A stretch of DNA of 64,000 nt from assembly GCF_011170065.1 (NCBI RefSeq), contig NZ_BLLH01000003.1, positions 1 through 64,000 of the forward strand, written 5' to 3'. This document shows, piece after piece, positions 1-10,064 of this stretch (within the stretch, counting starts at the first letter, position 1; the number at the start of each line of letters is the position of its first letter). The DNA is from Pseudolactococcus insecticola (GTDB lineage Bacteria > Bacillota > Bacilli > Lactobacillales > Streptococcaceae). The position numbers and the translations under genes were made by a program. The notes under the pieces are model-generated. The model worked only from the letters and a program-made list of their open reading frames with translations, was not told the origin of the DNA and did no database searches.

Positions 1-239
1 CTACCCTTTTAATTACCCTTTTGTTGAAATGTATTGCGATTCAGTGAGTATCACTTTTTACGAAATGGCTTAACGGAGCGTTTCACACTATCAGTTGCTT
101 TCTAATGATATAGTGTAGTAAAATAGATGTTTTAACAATATTGAAGAGCTTCAAAGAAGTTAGACAAATTATTTTCATGGCGTTGTATCAGCCTTTTGCT
201 GGTTGTCAATATGCGCTATTTTTTTAAGTAAACGATAAA

Positions 240-529
240 AACTGTAGGGCTTGCTGTTCAGGCATTTGCGAGGATTGTGTTTTGCCACATGAAACGCAGC
301 GAAAACGTGCAATTGTCCCCATCAAAAGCAAGGAGGCCTATGTCGTATCTTTCTCGGGCGAGGCGTTGTACCGTACGGATATAGCTTGGTTTCTGGTATT
401 TTGGACAGGACTCAAAAGAACACCAGAGACTCTGAGCTCAAAGTGATTCCCAACGGGAACAGGCGCTGGCTCTTTGCATGACCTGTTTTTCTCTTGTAAA
501 TGATAGTGACTTAGGATATGATAAAACAT
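240..529 (-). pseudogene. Degraded insertion-sequence gene (zinc-ribbon N-terminal fragment)
   Basis: No intact gene is present here. On the minus strand a start near 529 opens a reading frame (MFYHILSHYHLQ...) that stops at 338. In a shifted frame further along lies RFRCVSCGKT, a CxxCGK zinc-ribbon like the N-terminal domain (DUF6431-type) carried by some streptococcal and lactococcal IS proteins. Frame changes and stops make it a decayed remnant. No transposase core was recognised in 1-240, which looks equally decayed. The family assignment rests on a short motif and is tentative. Confidence 0.4.
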
Positions 530-656
530 ATCTTTCCTTCTTTTTTGTGTGGTTTACTAACTTACATTATAGAGGGAAGGATTTTTTTTTGCAAAAAATC
601 GCATGGAAATTTTTCCCACACAATTTGACAAAGAGCCGCGCTTTGTCTAGTTTCAG

Positions 657-752
657 TTAACTCGCCGTTTTTTCTGATTCTTCATCAGCAACGTGTTTCT
701 CGAGGTCGTCTTGTGTCCAGCCTTTTTCTTTGAGGGCACGGCGTTTGCATGT
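657..752 (-). pseudogene. C-terminal gene fragment, about 31 codons, unrecognised
   Basis: The minus strand holds an open stretch beginning TCKRRALKEKGWTQDDLE and ending EKTAS-stop, immediately preceded by an in-frame stop and lacking a start codon. Its charged, protein-like composition suggests the surviving 3' end of a gene cut off by the IS debris at 1-640. I do not recognise the family. It lies just downstream of mutS, on the same strand. Confidence 0.3.
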
Positions 753-753
753 T

Positions 754-790
754 TATGCTATTTTTCACTTCCTAAATCAAAAATAGCATA
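754..790 (-). terminator. Perfect 12-bp inverted repeat after mutS, possible terminator
   Basis: TATGCTATTTTT at 754-765 is exactly complementary to AAAAATAGCATA at 779-790, with a 13-nt loop. It sits 23 bp beyond the mutS stop. The arms are A/T rich and no long T-run follows, so it may be a weak terminator or an mRNA-end hairpin. Confidence 0.4.
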
Positions 791-812
791 TTTAGGTGAG
801 TTTAACAAGACT

Positions 813-3350
813 TTACAGCATCTTTTTAAGCTCAAAAAGCTGATTGAGCGCTTCAAGCGGCGTCAGATTCATCACATCTAACTCATCTATTGCGGTAACA
901 ATGGCGCGCGACGCTTCAGACTCGGGTGCGTTAAACAAATCTAGCTGCCCACTTGTTTGACTAGGCGCAGAAACTACTGCTACGCTGTCAGATTCTAAAC
1001 CAGCGAGTACATCACGCGCTCGGTTTAGCAATGCAGACGGTAGACCTGCGATTTTCGCCACATGAATCCCGTAGGATTTGTCTGCAGCACCTGGCTCAAT
1101 CTTATGTAGAAATGTCACTTCTCCATCCTTTTCAAGTGTGGCAACGTGGACATTTTTCAAGTGGTCAAGTGTGTTTTCAAGCGTCACGAGTTCATGGTAA
1201 TGTGTGGCAAACAACGTTTTTGCGCCAACATTTTCATGGATATACTCGACAATCGCCTGAGCAAGCGCGATCCCGTCATAAGTCGCCGTCCCACGCCCCA
1301 ACTCGTCAAACAAGATCAGAGAGTGCTTGGTGGCGCGACGAATGGCGTGGTTAGCCTCCATCATCTCCACCATAAAGGTCGACTGACCACTGATCAGATC
1401 ATCAGCTGCGCCAATGCGGGTGAAAATCGCATCAAAAATCGGCAGCTCGACCTGATCAGCAGGGATATAACTGCCCATCTGGGCCATGACAACGGTCAGC
1501 GCAAGCTCCCGCATATAGGTCGACTTCCCTGACATATTTGGTCCCGTAATCAGCTGAATCATGGTCGATGCGTCAAAATCAATCGAATTTGGCACGTATT
1601 CTTGTGCGCCCATGACTTTTTCAACAACGGCGTGACGACCGTTTTTGATATGGATTTCCTGGGTATTTTTGATAACGTCAGGTCTGATGTAGTGGTTGTT
1701 TTCAGCGACCACGGCAAGCGACTGCAAGACATCGATTTCTGCGATGATTTTTGCTAACTGCTGAATCCTTGCGATGAAAACTTCTGTCTGATTTCTGACT
1801 TCTAAAAACAGGTCATACTCCAGATTTGACGAGTTTTCTCTAGCATCCAGCATCTGACTTTCCAGTCGCGCAAGCTCCTCTGTCCCGTAGCGCTCCGAGT
1901 TTTTCAGTGTCGCCTTACGGAAAAAATGCGCCGGTACCTGAGACAAGTTTGACGCCGTCACGTGAAAATAATAACCATCTTTTTTATTATAGTCAATCTT
2001 GAGATTGTTGATGCCTGAATTTTCCCGTTCTTTTGCCTCTAACGCTGCAATCCAGCTGGTGCCATCTCGCATGACGACACGATACTCATCCAGCGTTTCA
2101 TTGAAACCACTTCTGATGATGTTGCCCTCCGTGATGACGGCCGGCGCATCTGGTGAAATGGCCTGTGTGATCAGCGTCAGAAGCTCTGGCATCTCATCAA
2201 GTTGACTGATCAAAGAAGCGAGCACTGGGCTTGCCATATCCGTCAGAACAGCCTTGATGGCTGGGACATTTGACAGCGTTTGCGCCAGTTGCAGTAAGTC
2301 TTTAGGGTTTGCCTTACCAAAAGACACGCGCGACGCCAGCCGCTCAATGTCATAAACGCCCTTGAGTGTCTCCGTCAGATCGGAACGCTCAAAAAAATGA
2401 TCCAAAAAACACTGAATAATCGCCTGACGCATCTTGATAGCAAGCTCACTGACCAGTGGACGATCTATCCACGTCCGAAGCATCCGCGTCCCCATCGCCG
2501 TCCGTGTTTCATCTAAAAGCCAATAAAGACTGCCGTGTTTTTTTCCCGTTCGCGCATTGCTAATCAAGTCCAGACTTTTTTTACTCGCTGCATCCATGAG
2601 CAAAAAGTCCTTGATCTCATAGTGTTTAACTGGTTGCAAATGCGTGAGATGACGTTTTTGCGTTGACATGATATAGTTCAGCAGCTTACCTGATACCTGT
2701 TTTTCAAGATCTGACAGATTATCAGAAATCAGCTCAGGATTATCAATAGTAATGGTTTCACGTGAAACCAGAACATTGAGCTGAGTCTGTAAAATCTGCA
2801 TCTCGGCATCTGACGGCGCATAGCCCATCACGACTTCACGTGCCTTGAGCGAAGCAATTTCATCCAAAACTGCATCAAAATCTGACAGCAATGTCACAAA
2901 AAACTCACCCGTCGCAAGATCCAGATAACTAAGCGCATACTCTTGTGCAATCTTATCTACTGCGGCTAGAAAGTTATTGTCCTTACCGGTATTTAATGCA
3001 TCCACCGCAGTCCCTGGCGTAATCACCTGGACCACGTCACGCTTGACCACGCCAACTGCTTTTTTAGGATCTTCTAGCTGCTCAGCAATGGCAACCTTAT
3101 AACCAAGGTCGATCAGAACGTCGATATATTGCTGTACACTATGATGCGGGACGCCTGCCATCGGGATTGGATTGTCAGAATTTTTATTGCGACTGGTCAG
3201 AGTCAGCTCAAGAATCTGCGCTGCTTTGACGGCGTCGTCATAAAAGAGCTCATAAAAATCACCCATCCGAAAAAGCAAAAAAGCATCTGGATAGTCTTGC
3301 TTAATATCCAGATACTGCTGCATGCCCGGCGAAATCTTGTCAGTTGCCAT
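813..3350 (-). CDS. mutS: DNA mismatch repair protein MutS
   Basis: MutS recognises base mismatches and small loops and recruits MutL for repair. The product is 845 aa, the usual length. The mismatch-contacting motif GDFYELF is at residues 30-36. The C-terminal ATPase has Walker [10 protein letters not shown] (about residue 605), Walker B with the ABC-type signature region ([13 protein letters not shown]) and the ATHYHEL segment. The start overlaps the end of the upstream ylbF-like gene by 11 bp, so the two are translationally coupled in an argR-ylbF-mutS operon. The usual partner gene mutL is not found in the window; IS debris lies where a downstream gene would be expected. Confidence 0.97.
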   Translation of the reverse strand: MATDKISPGMQQYLDIKQDYPDAFLLFRMGDFYELFYDDAVKAAQILELTLTSRNKNSDNPIPMAGVPHHSVQQYIDVLIDLGYKVAIAEQLEDPKKAVGVVKRDVVQVITPGTAVDALNTGKDNNFLAAVDKIAQEYALSYLDLATGEFFVTLLSDFDAVLDEIASLKAREVVMGYAPSDAEMQILQTQLNVLVSRETITIDNPELISDNLSDLEKQVSGKLLNYIMSTQKRHLTHLQPVKHYEIKDFLLMDAASKKSLDLISNARTGKKHGSLYWLLDETRTAMGTRMLRTWIDRPLVSELAIKMRQAIIQCFLDHFFERSDLTETLKGVYDIERLASRVSFGKANPKDLLQLAQTLSNVPAIKAVLTDMASPVLASLISQLDEMPELLTLITQAISPDAPAVITEGNIIRSGFNETLDEYRVVMRDGTSWIAALEAKERENSGINNLKIDYNKKDGYYFHVTASNLSQVPAHFFRKATLKNSERYGTEELARLESQMLDARENSSNLEYDLFLEVRNQTEVFIARIQQLAKIIAEIDVLQSLAVVAENNHYIRPDVIKNTQEIHIKNGRHAVVEKVMGAQEYVPNSIDFDASTMIQLITGPNMSGKSTYMRELALTVVMAQMGSYIPADQVELPIFDAIFTRIGAADDLISGQSTFMVEMMEANHAIRRATKHSLILFDELGRGTATYDGIALAQAIVEYIHENVGAKTLFATHYHELVTLENTLDHLKNVHVATLEKDGEVTFLHKIEPGAADKSYGIHVAKIAGLPSALLNRARDVLAGLESDSVAVVSAPSQTSGQLDLFNAPESEASRAIVTAIDELDVMNLTPLEALNQLFELKKML

Positions 3351-3702
3351 AGTGTAATTCCTCGTTGATTTGTGTTTCTAAGTTTTCTAAAACATGCTGT
3401 AAAACAGCATTTGCCGCGACTAAACGTCTGCGATAGTCGATGATCAGTGGCTCTTCGTTGAGCGTTAGCTCAATCTCTTTTGCACGTGCCATCGTCGCTT
3501 TATAGGCATTTTTTTTGTTGATTTTTTTGTATAAAGTTGCGTCTTGCGACAGATCTTTCATTTCTGTTTCCAGATCATAGAGCGTTTTAGCAGCTTTCAA
3601 GCGCCTTTCCGCTTTTTGAAACTTGATAATATCAGGATGTTGGGCTAGTTTTGCTTTTAGGGCTGAAACTGCCGCTTCATATTGATTTTCAGGTGATGGC
3701 AT
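3340..3702 (-). CDS. YlbF/YmcA family protein (DUF964)
   Basis: A 120-aa, highly charged, helical protein with the family pattern of an N-terminal helix ([22 protein letters not shown]), a central linker and a C-terminal coiled region. In Bacillus, YlbF and YmcA join YaaT in a complex affecting RNase Y-dependent mRNA processing. Whether this lactococcal paralogue does the same is not shown. It overlaps argR by 14 bp upstream and mutS by 11 bp downstream, which marks it as a coupled operon member. Confidence 0.8.
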   Translation of the reverse strand: MPSPENQYEAAVSALKAKLAQHPDIIKFQKAERRLKAAKTLYDLETEMKDLSQDATLYKKINKKNAYKATMARAKEIELTLNEEPLIIDYRRRLVAANAVLQHVLENLETQINEELHYGN

Positions 3703-4165
3703 TTTTTATTTCTCTTTCAACGCGCTCGGCACTTTCAATGTCACGACAGGTGATGAGCAGGGTATCTGCGCCAGCAATCGTGCCCAAAATATCATAACGC
3801 TCAGCAGCATCAATGGCGTTTGCCACCAAATCAGCCTCCCCAAGTCCAGTATGCGCGACAATCATAAACATGGTGCGATCCACTCGCAGCACATAGTTCT
3901 TAAACGTCGCAAGAAGTCCCGTCACAAGACTTCCCCCAACATGATCCGCAAGTGGACTATTTTGAGAAAACTCAAAAAGTGTATAAAAACTACCTTCGTC
4001 ATATCGATTTTTGATGATACCAAGCTCCCGAATATCACGCGACAAAGTGGCCTGAGTAGTCGAAATACCTTTCTTCAAAAGGCGTTGCGACAGATCATCT
4101 TGTGTTTCTATTTTTTCGTTTTGGATGAGTTGTCTGATGATTTGTTGACGTTCTGATTTCTTCAT
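3689..4165 (-). CDS. argR: Arginine repressor family regulator ArgR
   Basis: Arginine-responsive DNA-binding regulator of 158 aa. The N-terminal winged helix contains TTQATLSRDIRELGI, the ArgR recognition helix. The C-terminal half carries the oligomerisation and arginine-binding region, with GTIAGADTLLITCRD near the end. It lies 30 bp downstream of argS. There is no Shine-Dalgarno sequence before the ATG; instead an extended -10 (TGgTATAAT) ends 6 nt before it. Lactococci usually carry two ArgR-type proteins (ArgR and AhrC); which one this is cannot be told from sequence alone. Targets visible in the window are argG and argH. Confidence 0.9.
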   Translation of the reverse strand: MKKSERQQIIRQLIQNEKIETQDDLSQRLLKKGISTTQATLSRDIRELGIIKNRYDEGSFYTLFEFSQNSPLADHVGGSLVTGLLATFKNYVLRVDRTMFMIVAHTGLGEADLVANAIDAAERYDILGTIAGADTLLITCRDIESAERVEREIKNAIT

Positions 4166-4171
4166 ATGTAT

Positions 4172-4180
4172 ATTATACCA
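4172..4180 (-). promoter_or_regulatory. Extended -10 promoter immediately before argR
   Basis: Read on the minus strand the sequence is TGgTATAAT, then 6 nt, then the argR ATG. A transcript from it would start at or next to the ATG. Neighbouring TATACA and TATA half-sites could also form an ARG-box-like operator. No strong -35 is present. Confidence 0.5.
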
Positions 4181-4195
4181 TATTTTGTATAATTA

Positions 4196-5887
4196 TTACA
4201 TTTCTTCTGGTGCGTCGACGCCTAGCAGTCTGAGGCTTTCTTTTAGCACCACGCCTGTGGCGTATGCCAGCGCCAAACGTGCGTTCTTTTCGTCATTTTC
4301 ATCCAAAATCCGCGTGTGTGCATAGTACTTGTTGAAGGCTTGCGCCAAGTTGATGCTATATTTGGCGATGACCGACGGCTCAAAAGTCCTTGCAGCACGT
4401 GCCACAGTCGCGTCAAACGCCTGCAATAACTTGATAATTTCCCAGCTTTCATCATCTAGCAAGCTAAGCGCTGACAGGTCAGCCTTTTCAGGAGAAAAGT
4501 CAGCTTTTCGTAAGATTGACTGGATGCGGGCGTGTGCGTACTGTACGTATGGCCCTGTTTCCCCTTCAAATGACACCATTTCTTCAAGGTTGAAGTCATA
4601 GCCGTTGAGACGTTCATTTTTCAGGTCATAAAACTTGATGGCACCAACACCGACTGCGTGTGCAACTGCGGTTTTATTTGCCAGATCAGGATTTTTGGCA
4701 TCGATCTGCGTTTGGGCACGCTTGACAGCTTCCTTAAGGGTCGGTTCAAGCAGGATAACGTTACCTTCACGCGTTGAGAGTTTTTTGCCATCTTTTGTGA
4801 CCAAACCAAACGGCACATGGAAAATGTCATCAGCCCAGTCATAGCCCATTTTCTTAAGGACTGCTTTGAGCTGTTTGAAGTGACCCGACTGCTCATTTCC
4901 GACAACATAGAGGGCTTTTTCAAACTTGTAAGTGCGTTTGCGATAAAGCGCTGCTGCTAGGTCCCGTGTGATATAAAGCGTTGCGCCGTCTGACTTTTTG
5001 ATCAATGCTGGAATTTCAAAGCCTTCCAACTCAACAACTGTTGCGCCGTTTGACTCTGTGAGCAGATCTTTTTCTGCCAAGATGTCTACAATCTCATCCA
5101 TTTTGTCATTGTAAAAAGCTTCGCCATTCATGCTGTCAAACTCGACGCCAAGCTCCGTATAGATACGGTCAAACTCAACGAGCGACTCATCACGGAACCA
5201 TTGCCAGAGCGTAAGCGCCTCATCATCACCATTTTCCAGCTTCAGGAACCAGTCACGCGCGGCAACATCGATTGTCGGGTCGACTTTTGCCTCTTTATTG
5301 ATTCGCACATAGAGTTTGAGTAGCTCTGCGATCGGATTTTCGCGGATAGCCGCCTCGCTGCCGTATTTTTTATAGGCTACGATGAGCATGCCAAACTGCT
5401 TGCCCCAGTCTCCTAGGTGGTTGATTTTTACAGGATTATAGCCGATTTTTTGGTAAATCTTAGCCAGGCTATCGCCGATGACAGTCGAGCGCAGATGCCC
5501 GATAGAAAAGGGTTTCGCGATATTTGGTGAACTCATGTCAATCGCGATATTTTCACCATTTTGCGGCTGTGTGCCATAGGCTGCACCGTCTTTTAAAATG
5601 GTTGTCAGAACGGTTGCGACTGTGTTTGACTTATCCAGAAAGAAATTGACGTACGGCCCTGTTGCGACAACCTTTTCAAAGGCATCAGAACTGATTTTTT
5701 CAGCCAGATCGCTAGCAATGAGATTTGGTGCCTTGCGCAGGCTTTTTGCCAAAGTAAAAGCAGGAAAGGCGATGTCTCCCATCTCTGATTTTTTCGGTGT
5801 TTCAAGTAGCTTTGTAATCTCGCTCTCGCTCAAAGCACCATCAAGCACTGCAGCAAGCGTCTTTGCGACTAATAATTTATCGTTCAT
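4196..5887 (-). CDS. argS: Arginyl-tRNA synthetase
   Basis: Class I aminoacyl-tRNA synthetase charging tRNA-Arg, 563 aa. It shows an N-terminal Add-1 domain, the HIGH-type signature [21 protein letters not shown] (from about residue 118), the KMSKS-equivalent [13 protein letters not shown] and a C-terminal DALR anticodon-binding domain ending [16 protein letters not shown] lies just upstream of the ATG at 5887. The upstream region contains TGgTAAAAT and TATACGATTATACA, the latter resembling an ARG box, so ArgR control is possible. It is the first gene of the argS-argR-ylbF-mutS run. Confidence 0.97.
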   Translation of the reverse strand: MNDKLLVAKTLAAVLDGALSESEITKLLETPKKSEMGDIAFPAFTLAKSLRKAPNLIASDLAEKISSDAFEKVVATGPYVNFFLDKSNTVATVLTTILKDGAAYGTQPQNGENIAIDMSSPNIAKPFSIGHLRSTVIGDSLAKIYQKIGYNPVKINHLGDWGKQFGMLIVAYKKYGSEAAIRENPIAELLKLYVRINKEAKVDPTIDVAARDWFLKLENGDDEALTLWQWFRDESLVEFDRIYTELGVEFDSMNGEAFYNDKMDEIVDILAEKDLLTESNGATVVELEGFEIPALIKKSDGATLYITRDLAAALYRKRTYKFEKALYVVGNEQSGHFKQLKAVLKKMGYDWADDIFHVPFGLVTKDGKKLSTREGNVILLEPTLKEAVKRAQTQIDAKNPDLANKTAVAHAVGVGAIKFYDLKNERLNGYDFNLEEMVSFEGETGPYVQYAHARIQSILRKADFSPEKADLSALSLLDDESWEIIKLLQAFDATVARAARTFEPSVIAKYSINLAQAFNKYYAHTRILDENDEKNARLALAYATGVVLKESLRLLGVDAPEEM

Positions 5888-5964
5888 TTTCGTTCATCCT
5901 TAAACTAGCATTTGTATAATCGTATACTTCCTATTTTACCATAATTTTAGGCAAATAAAATAAA

Positions 5965-5992
5965 ACAATCAGCCAATAAAAAGGCTGATTGT
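5965..5992 (-). terminator. Rho-independent terminator of the ABC exporter gene
   Basis: ACAATCAGCC pairs perfectly with GGCTGATTGT over an 8-nt loop. On the minus strand it is followed by TTTTATTTTATTT. It lies 38 bp beyond the restored stop of the exporter. Confidence 0.8.
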
Positions 5993-6030
5993 CTGGTTAT
6001 GAAATAAGTGCACTACAACACAAGTGAAAG

Positions 6031-7571
6031 TCAAAAAGCAATCACCTCATCATAAAATGCTTGATTTTTTTCTGTCAGATGGTGCGTCACGACGATGACG
6101 AGCACGTCGCTTAGTTTGCTGATGGCTTCATCGACCAGATGCGCATTTTCTGCGTCCAGGGCGCTCGTTCCCTCGTCTATGAGGAGTATCGGTTTGGCAT
6201 CGTAAAGCCCTTGCGCAAGTGAAATCCGTTGCGCTTGCCCCCTGATAACTCTGCGATTTGCTTGTCGCTAAAATCTCCTGCCTGTGCTTGTGATAAACTG
6301 GTCGCAAGTCTATCTGGATCCAAAACGCCAAGCGTGATATTGTCAACGGCTGATTCGTTAAATAAATGCGAACTTTGCTCCACATAAGTCAGATTCCCAT
6401 GAATATCAGCTGATGACAGTGCGCTGTAAACTTTGTCGTCAGCTAAGACATTACCCTCATAGTCCGTCAAATCTCCTGCCAAAATCTTGAGCAACGTTGA
6501 TTTCCCAACGCCACTCTGACCAGTAATCGCATACTTTTTACCGTGTTCAAATGTCAGATTTGGAAAGCTAATCTTCTTTTTATCAAAAACCACCGCTAGA
6601 TTTTCTAAGACAAGCTGACGCTCAAACTTGTAATCTGACGTCACATCACGTGGTGCCACTTTGGGAAATTTATCAAGCAGATTGGCATTGGCTTTAACTT
6701 TGGCATAAAACTTCGTAAAACTGCTCAGGTTATTGAAAAACGGCCCTGAGAGATTGCCAATCGTCCAAACAAAACCAACCGTCAAATCTCCTCTCAAAAC
6801 AAAATAACCTGCGGTTGCGCTCATAGCAAGCTGAGATAGCATACTAAAAAGCGTTAAAACCGTCGCCATGACGGTTTGCGCTTTTTCATTTGTCATGGTT
6901 TTCTGACGCAATATCTCATAGCTTTCTGCAATCTTTTCTTTTAGCAGACTGAGTCTTTCATGATGAAATAGCAGGCTAAATCCTGTCAGATAGTCGCTTG
7001 ATACCTTGGTCAGATTTTCATTTGCCGTTGAGACATCATTAACCGTTTTAGCAAGTTTTTTATCAAAAATCCGAGGGACAAATAACATGGCAAACGCTAA
7101 AACAATCATGACGACAACAAGCACTGAGTTATAAATAAAGACGGTAACCGCCGCAAAAGCTACATAGACAGCCATGTCAACCATGTCAAAAAAGTTAATA
7201 AAGACTTCGTTTGAGATCATGGTGATGTCGTTGGTCAGCCAAGAAACATACTCACTCGACTTCTTTTTGTTAAACTCCGAAACCTCCATCTCAGCTAGCG
7301 ACGCAACGATATCACGACGAACTGAGTTGTTCATCTTTTGTGCGATGTTTTCAGTCGCATAATCAAAATATGGCAAGAGAAAAGACCAGACGATATATAA
7401 CCCGAACTGAAAAGCAATCAACATCCAAAAATGCATCACATCTCTTGATGTTAAAAAATTAACCAGTTGATTAAGTAATAATGAATTTCCTATAGCAAAG
7501 GATGTTTTTACGATTGATAATATCAGGACAACTAGACTAGCAAGTTTATTTTGCAAAAGATATTTTTTCAT
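6031..7571 (-). pseudogene. ABC exporter (fused membrane and ATPase domains), frameshifted in the ATPase
   Basis: The N-terminal half is an ABC exporter membrane domain with about six hydrophobic segments. The C-terminal half is an ATPase with Walker A GQSGVGKST. The frame runs correctly to ELSGG near 6240, where a run of five G appears. One more G would restore QAQRISLAQGL, Walker B (ILLIDEGTSALD), the H-loop (VVTHH) and a stop at 6031, giving about 513 aa. As written, the product ends wrongly after 464 aa without Walker B. Either the gene is inactivated, or the G-run is a sequencing error or a slippage site. The substrate is unknown. SD GGGAG precedes the ATG. It follows the tetR gene on the same strand. 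Confidence 0.85.
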
Positions 7572-7653
7572 CGGTTACTCCCTTTGTTAGTTTACGCTTT
7601 TGTTAGTTTTTACTAGTATAGCATCTTTTGTGAGCTATTACGCAAAATAACTT

Positions 7654-7678
7654 AAAAAGCCTTGATAGTTGTGGCTTT
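7654..7678 (-). terminator. Terminator after the TetR-family gene
   Basis: On the minus strand AAAGCC and GGCTTT flank an 11-nt loop and are followed by TTTA. It lies directly behind the tetR stop and separates it from the exporter. Confidence 0.6.
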
Positions 7679-7679
7679 C

Positions 7680-8225
7680 TTACTGATTCAATTGCTGCCA
7701 AGCATGATACGTATCAGCAAAAATATCAGCTAATACCGCATCGTCATTTGGCTGTGCCAGCCATTTTTCGTAAGCGGTATGAAACACGACGTTCATGGAT
7801 TGCACGGAGAGACGCGTGGCTAATGGTTCAAACTCGACGCTGAGTTGTTCGGTTAAAAATTGGACAACTTCATAGGCTTTATATAATTCGCGTTCGATAA
7901 GTGCTGGTTCGGATTGAATAATCAACTGACGCTGTTTAGCATGCCCATGCAAATTTTTAAACAAGGTCGATGCGACAAAATAATAAACATCATAGACCTT
8001 GCTTAGCAAGGTATCAGCTGTACTCCGACTTAAACCATCAGCGTAGTGTGCGATGTAATCTTCGGTTTTACTGAACAGCACATCGCTTTTATCTGAAAAT
8101 TGCCGAAAAAACGTACGTTCGGTAACGCCCGCGCGATCAGCAATTTGTTGGGCGGTGGTTTGTTGGTAGCCTTGTTGCGTGATCAACTCAATGGCTGCTT
8201 GTTCTAATTTTTCTCGACTAGACAT
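7680..8225 (-). CDS. TetR family transcriptional repressor
   Basis: About 181 aa with an N-terminal TetR helix-turn-helix: TTAQQIADRAGVTERTFFRQF, then SDKSDVLF. The C-terminal ligand-binding region is variable. I place the start at the ATG at 8225 (MSSREKLEQ), with GAGG 8 nt upstream. A longer TTG start at 8258 would lie inside the operator and is less likely. The gene is divergent from the SDR gene at 8376. Three copies of a TGTCAG-N3-CTGACA-like palindrome lie between them, so it probably represses both itself and the oxidoreductase. The inducer is unknown. Confidence 0.88.
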   Translation of the reverse strand: MSSREKLEQAAIELITQQGYQQTTAQQIADRAGVTERTFFRQFSDKSDVLFSKTEDYIAHYADGLSRSTADTLLSKVYDVYYFVASTLFKNLHGHAKQRQLIIQSEPALIERELYKAYEVVQFLTEQLSVEFEPLATRLSVQSMNVVFHTAYEKWLAQPNDDAVLADIFADTYHAWQQLNQ

Positions 8226-8241
8226 ATTTTTAACCTCATTT

Positions 8242-8312
8242 TTGTCAGTAACTGACAAAATACTTGACGTCAGTTACTGACAGTGTTATACTAGTTGTGT
8301 CAGATACTGACA
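8242..8312. promoter_or_regulatory. TetR-divergon control region: three palindromic operators
   Basis: Near-perfect palindromes lie at 8242-8258 (TTGTCAGTAACTGACAA), 8269-8281 (GTCAGTTACTGAC) and 8298-8312 (TGTCAGATACTGACA). The middle one fills the promoter spacer and the third lies just after the -10, so bound repressor should block transcription. The shared core is TGTCAG-N3-CTGACA. Confidence 0.8.
8264..8292 (+). promoter_or_regulatory. Promoter of the SDR gene at 8376
   Basis: TTGACG at 8264-8269 and TATACT at 8287-8292 are separated by 17 bp, close to the sigma-A consensus. It reads toward the gene at 8376 and is overlapped by the TetR operators. Confidence 0.75.
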
Positions 8313-8375
8313 CTTATACTATCAATTATAGCAATATTTCGCGTAAATTGCTATAAGACATGAAAAGAGGATGCA

Positions 8376-9254
8376 ATGAAAATTTTTGTTACAGGCGGTA
8401 CAGGATTTATTGGTTCACATGTGGTACCAGAACTATTAACGCATGGTCACAGCGTGCTAGCACTAGCCCGCACACCAGAAAAAGCGGCTCAATTAGAAGC
8501 ACAAGGCGCAACACCAGTGCTGGGCACATTAGCTGACATTGATTTGCTAAAGCAAACAGCAGGTAAAGTTGATGCAGTAATTCATCTCGCCTTTATTCAT
8601 AATTGGGCAGATATGTCACAGTCTGGGCCGACTGACCAAGCAGCGATTAACGCCTTCGGAGATGCTTTGCGAGGCACGAACAAAGCCTTGGTCATCACGT
8701 CTGGCGTAGCGATTGTACAAACGCAAGGCGCCGTGACGGAAGTTGATCTACCAGCGCACGATTCAATGCGTGGTCCGAGTGAATTTCTAATCCATGATTT
8801 GGCTAAACAGGACATTCGAGCGGTGATTGTCCGACCTGCACCAACCGTTCATGGTGTAGGTGATCACGGTTTTGTTAAAATGATTTCTGATGCGGCGGCA
8901 GCCAACAAAGAAAGCATCTACATCAGTGACGCGAATAGCTGGGCAGCGGTCAATGTGGCTGATTTAGCTGTTTTGTATCGTTTAGCGGTTGAAAGTGCAC
9001 CGGCCGATAGTGTCTTGCATGGTGTGGCGGAAAACGTGCCGTTTAAAGCGATTGCTACGGCAATTGGCGAAGTTTTACAAGTGCCGGTTACCCAAGTTGA
9101 CGCTGATGAAGCACAGAAGCGTGTAGCTGGATTAGCGGGTAATTTAATCGGGGTCGACGCGATTGCGACCAGTGATAAGACACGTGATGTCACCGGCTGG
9201 ACGCCAACACATGACAGTCTGCTGGCTGATATTGAGAGCGGGAATTATATTTAA
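8376..9254 (+). CDS. NAD(P)-dependent extended-SDR family oxidoreductase/epimerase
   Basis: A 292-aa Rossmann-fold protein. The nucleotide-binding motif TGGTGFIGSH is at residues 6-15, followed by an NADP-type basic segment (ALARTPEKA). VIHLAF follows the fourth strand. The usual YxxxK catalytic pair is not obvious, as in atypical extended SDRs (NmrA-like or reductase-type). AGAGGATGCA precedes the ATG. The TetR operators make it an inducible enzyme, perhaps for a reactive carbonyl or quinone, but the substrate is unknown. It is the only plus-strand gene in the 6-12 kb region. Confidence 0.85.
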   Translation: MKIFVTGGTGFIGSHVVPELLTHGHSVLALARTPEKAAQLEAQGATPVLGTLADIDLLKQTAGKVDAVIHLAFIHNWADMSQSGPTDQAAINAFGDALRGTNKALVITSGVAIVQTQGAVTEVDLPAHDSMRGPSEFLIHDLAKQDIRAVIVRPAPTVHGVGDHGFVKMISDAAAANKESIYISDANSWAAVNVADLAVLYRLAVESAPADSVLHGVAENVPFKAIATAIGEVLQVPVTQVDADEAQKRVAGLAGNLIGVDAIATSDKTRDVTGWTPTHDSLLADIESGNYI

Positions 9255-9261
9255 AACGAAA

Positions 9262-9295
9262 AATAAGCGTATCCAGCAAAGTGGATACGCTTATT
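9262..9295. terminator. Bidirectional terminator between convergent SDR genes
   Basis: AATAAGCGTATCCA and TGGATACGCTTATT form a perfect 14-bp stem with a 6-nt loop and T/A runs on both sides. It serves the gene ending at 9254 and the one ending at 9307. Confidence 0.85.
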
Positions 9296-9306
9296 TTTGG
9301 CTATAC

Positions 9307-10050
9307 TTACTTCGAATCTGGGTCAGTTTGCAACATATAATTCGCTTCATAGGCCATTGCCACGCCGTATTCATTGATGACTTGACCTTGGAAATTTTTA
9401 CCATTGGTAAGCAAATCAACGATGAGCTTGCCACCTTCAACCACAGTTTTCATGTGTGGACCAGTGGCGTTACCGTTCAAATCCGTGGTAATACCGCCGG
9501 GCATAATCCCGAAAATTTCAACCGGAATCGCTTGTTTAGTGAATGATTGACCAAAGGCTTCAATCATCATATTAAGCGGGGCCTTGCTGACTTTGTAGGC
9601 GAACGGTGAGAAAAACGCGCTCGCGGCGGTTGGAATGGTTAAATTCGCAATGCGACCGTTATTTTCCGCCAAAATCGGGGTAAACGTTTTAATCATTTCA
9701 AAATTGCCGTAGAAATTCACGTCAGTGACCTCGCGCAATTCATCAACGGTAAAGTCCAATGGTGCTTTTTGCATATCGCCAGGAATACCGGCGTTGTTAA
9801 TCAATAGATTAAGTTCAGGATGATTGGCGCGCACGTTGTCAGCTGCTTGGTGAATGGTGTTAAAATCATTCAAATCAATCTTGATCCATTCAGCTGCAAT
9901 GTTTTCATCTTGTAATTTAGCAACTGCTTCAAGGCCGCGTGTTTCATCTCGCGCGCCAAGTAAAATCGTCCAACCTAAAAGTCCGAGTTGACGAGCAGTT
10001 TCAAAGCCAATGCCTTTATTGGCACCGGAAATTAAGGCCATATTTGCCAT
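9307..10050 (-). CDS. Classical SDR oxidoreductase (carbonyl reductase-like)
   Basis: A 247-aa short-chain dehydrogenase. The cofactor motif is SGANKGIG (residues 8-15) and the R of LLGARD suggests NADPH. It also has D61-like IDLND, the NNAG motif, and the catalytic YKVSK near residue 165. The arrangement resembles plant and bacterial carbonyl or menthone reductases. SD AAAGGA is 9 nt before the ATG. It starts 14 bp after the fakA stop, so it could be cotranscribed with fakA, but functionally it looks like part of the accessory patch with the TetR/SDR pair. Confidence 0.88.
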   Translation of the reverse strand: MANMALISGANKGIGFETARQLGLLGWTILLGARDETRGLEAVAKLQDENIAAEWIKIDLNDFNTIHQAADNVRANHPELNLLINNAGIPGDMQKAPLDFTVDELREVTDVNFYGNFEMIKTFTPILAENNGRIANLTIPTAASAFFSPFAYKVSKAPLNMMIEAFGQSFTKQAIPVEIFGIMPGGITTDLNGNATGPHMKTVVEGGKLIVDLLTNGKNFQGQVINEYGVAMAYEANYMLQTDPDSK

Positions 10051-10064
10051 ATCTAAAATTCCTT

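Noticed and set aside
468-637. Possible 170-bp MITE bounded by GGCTCTTTG/CAAAGAGCC and GCGCT direct repeats
   Set aside because: The left arm lies inside the decayed IS zinc-ribbon gene and matches for only 9 bases, so the pairing is probably chance. The right arm may simply be the end of the old IS.
6128-6385. Separate 85-codon frame at the end of the exporter
   Set aside because: It is an out-of-frame shadow. The real continuation after the frameshift is the third frame, ending at 6031.
8226-8258. Longer TetR protein from TTG at 8258
   Set aside because: It would place the start inside the operator palindrome. The ATG at 8225 has a proper GAGG site.
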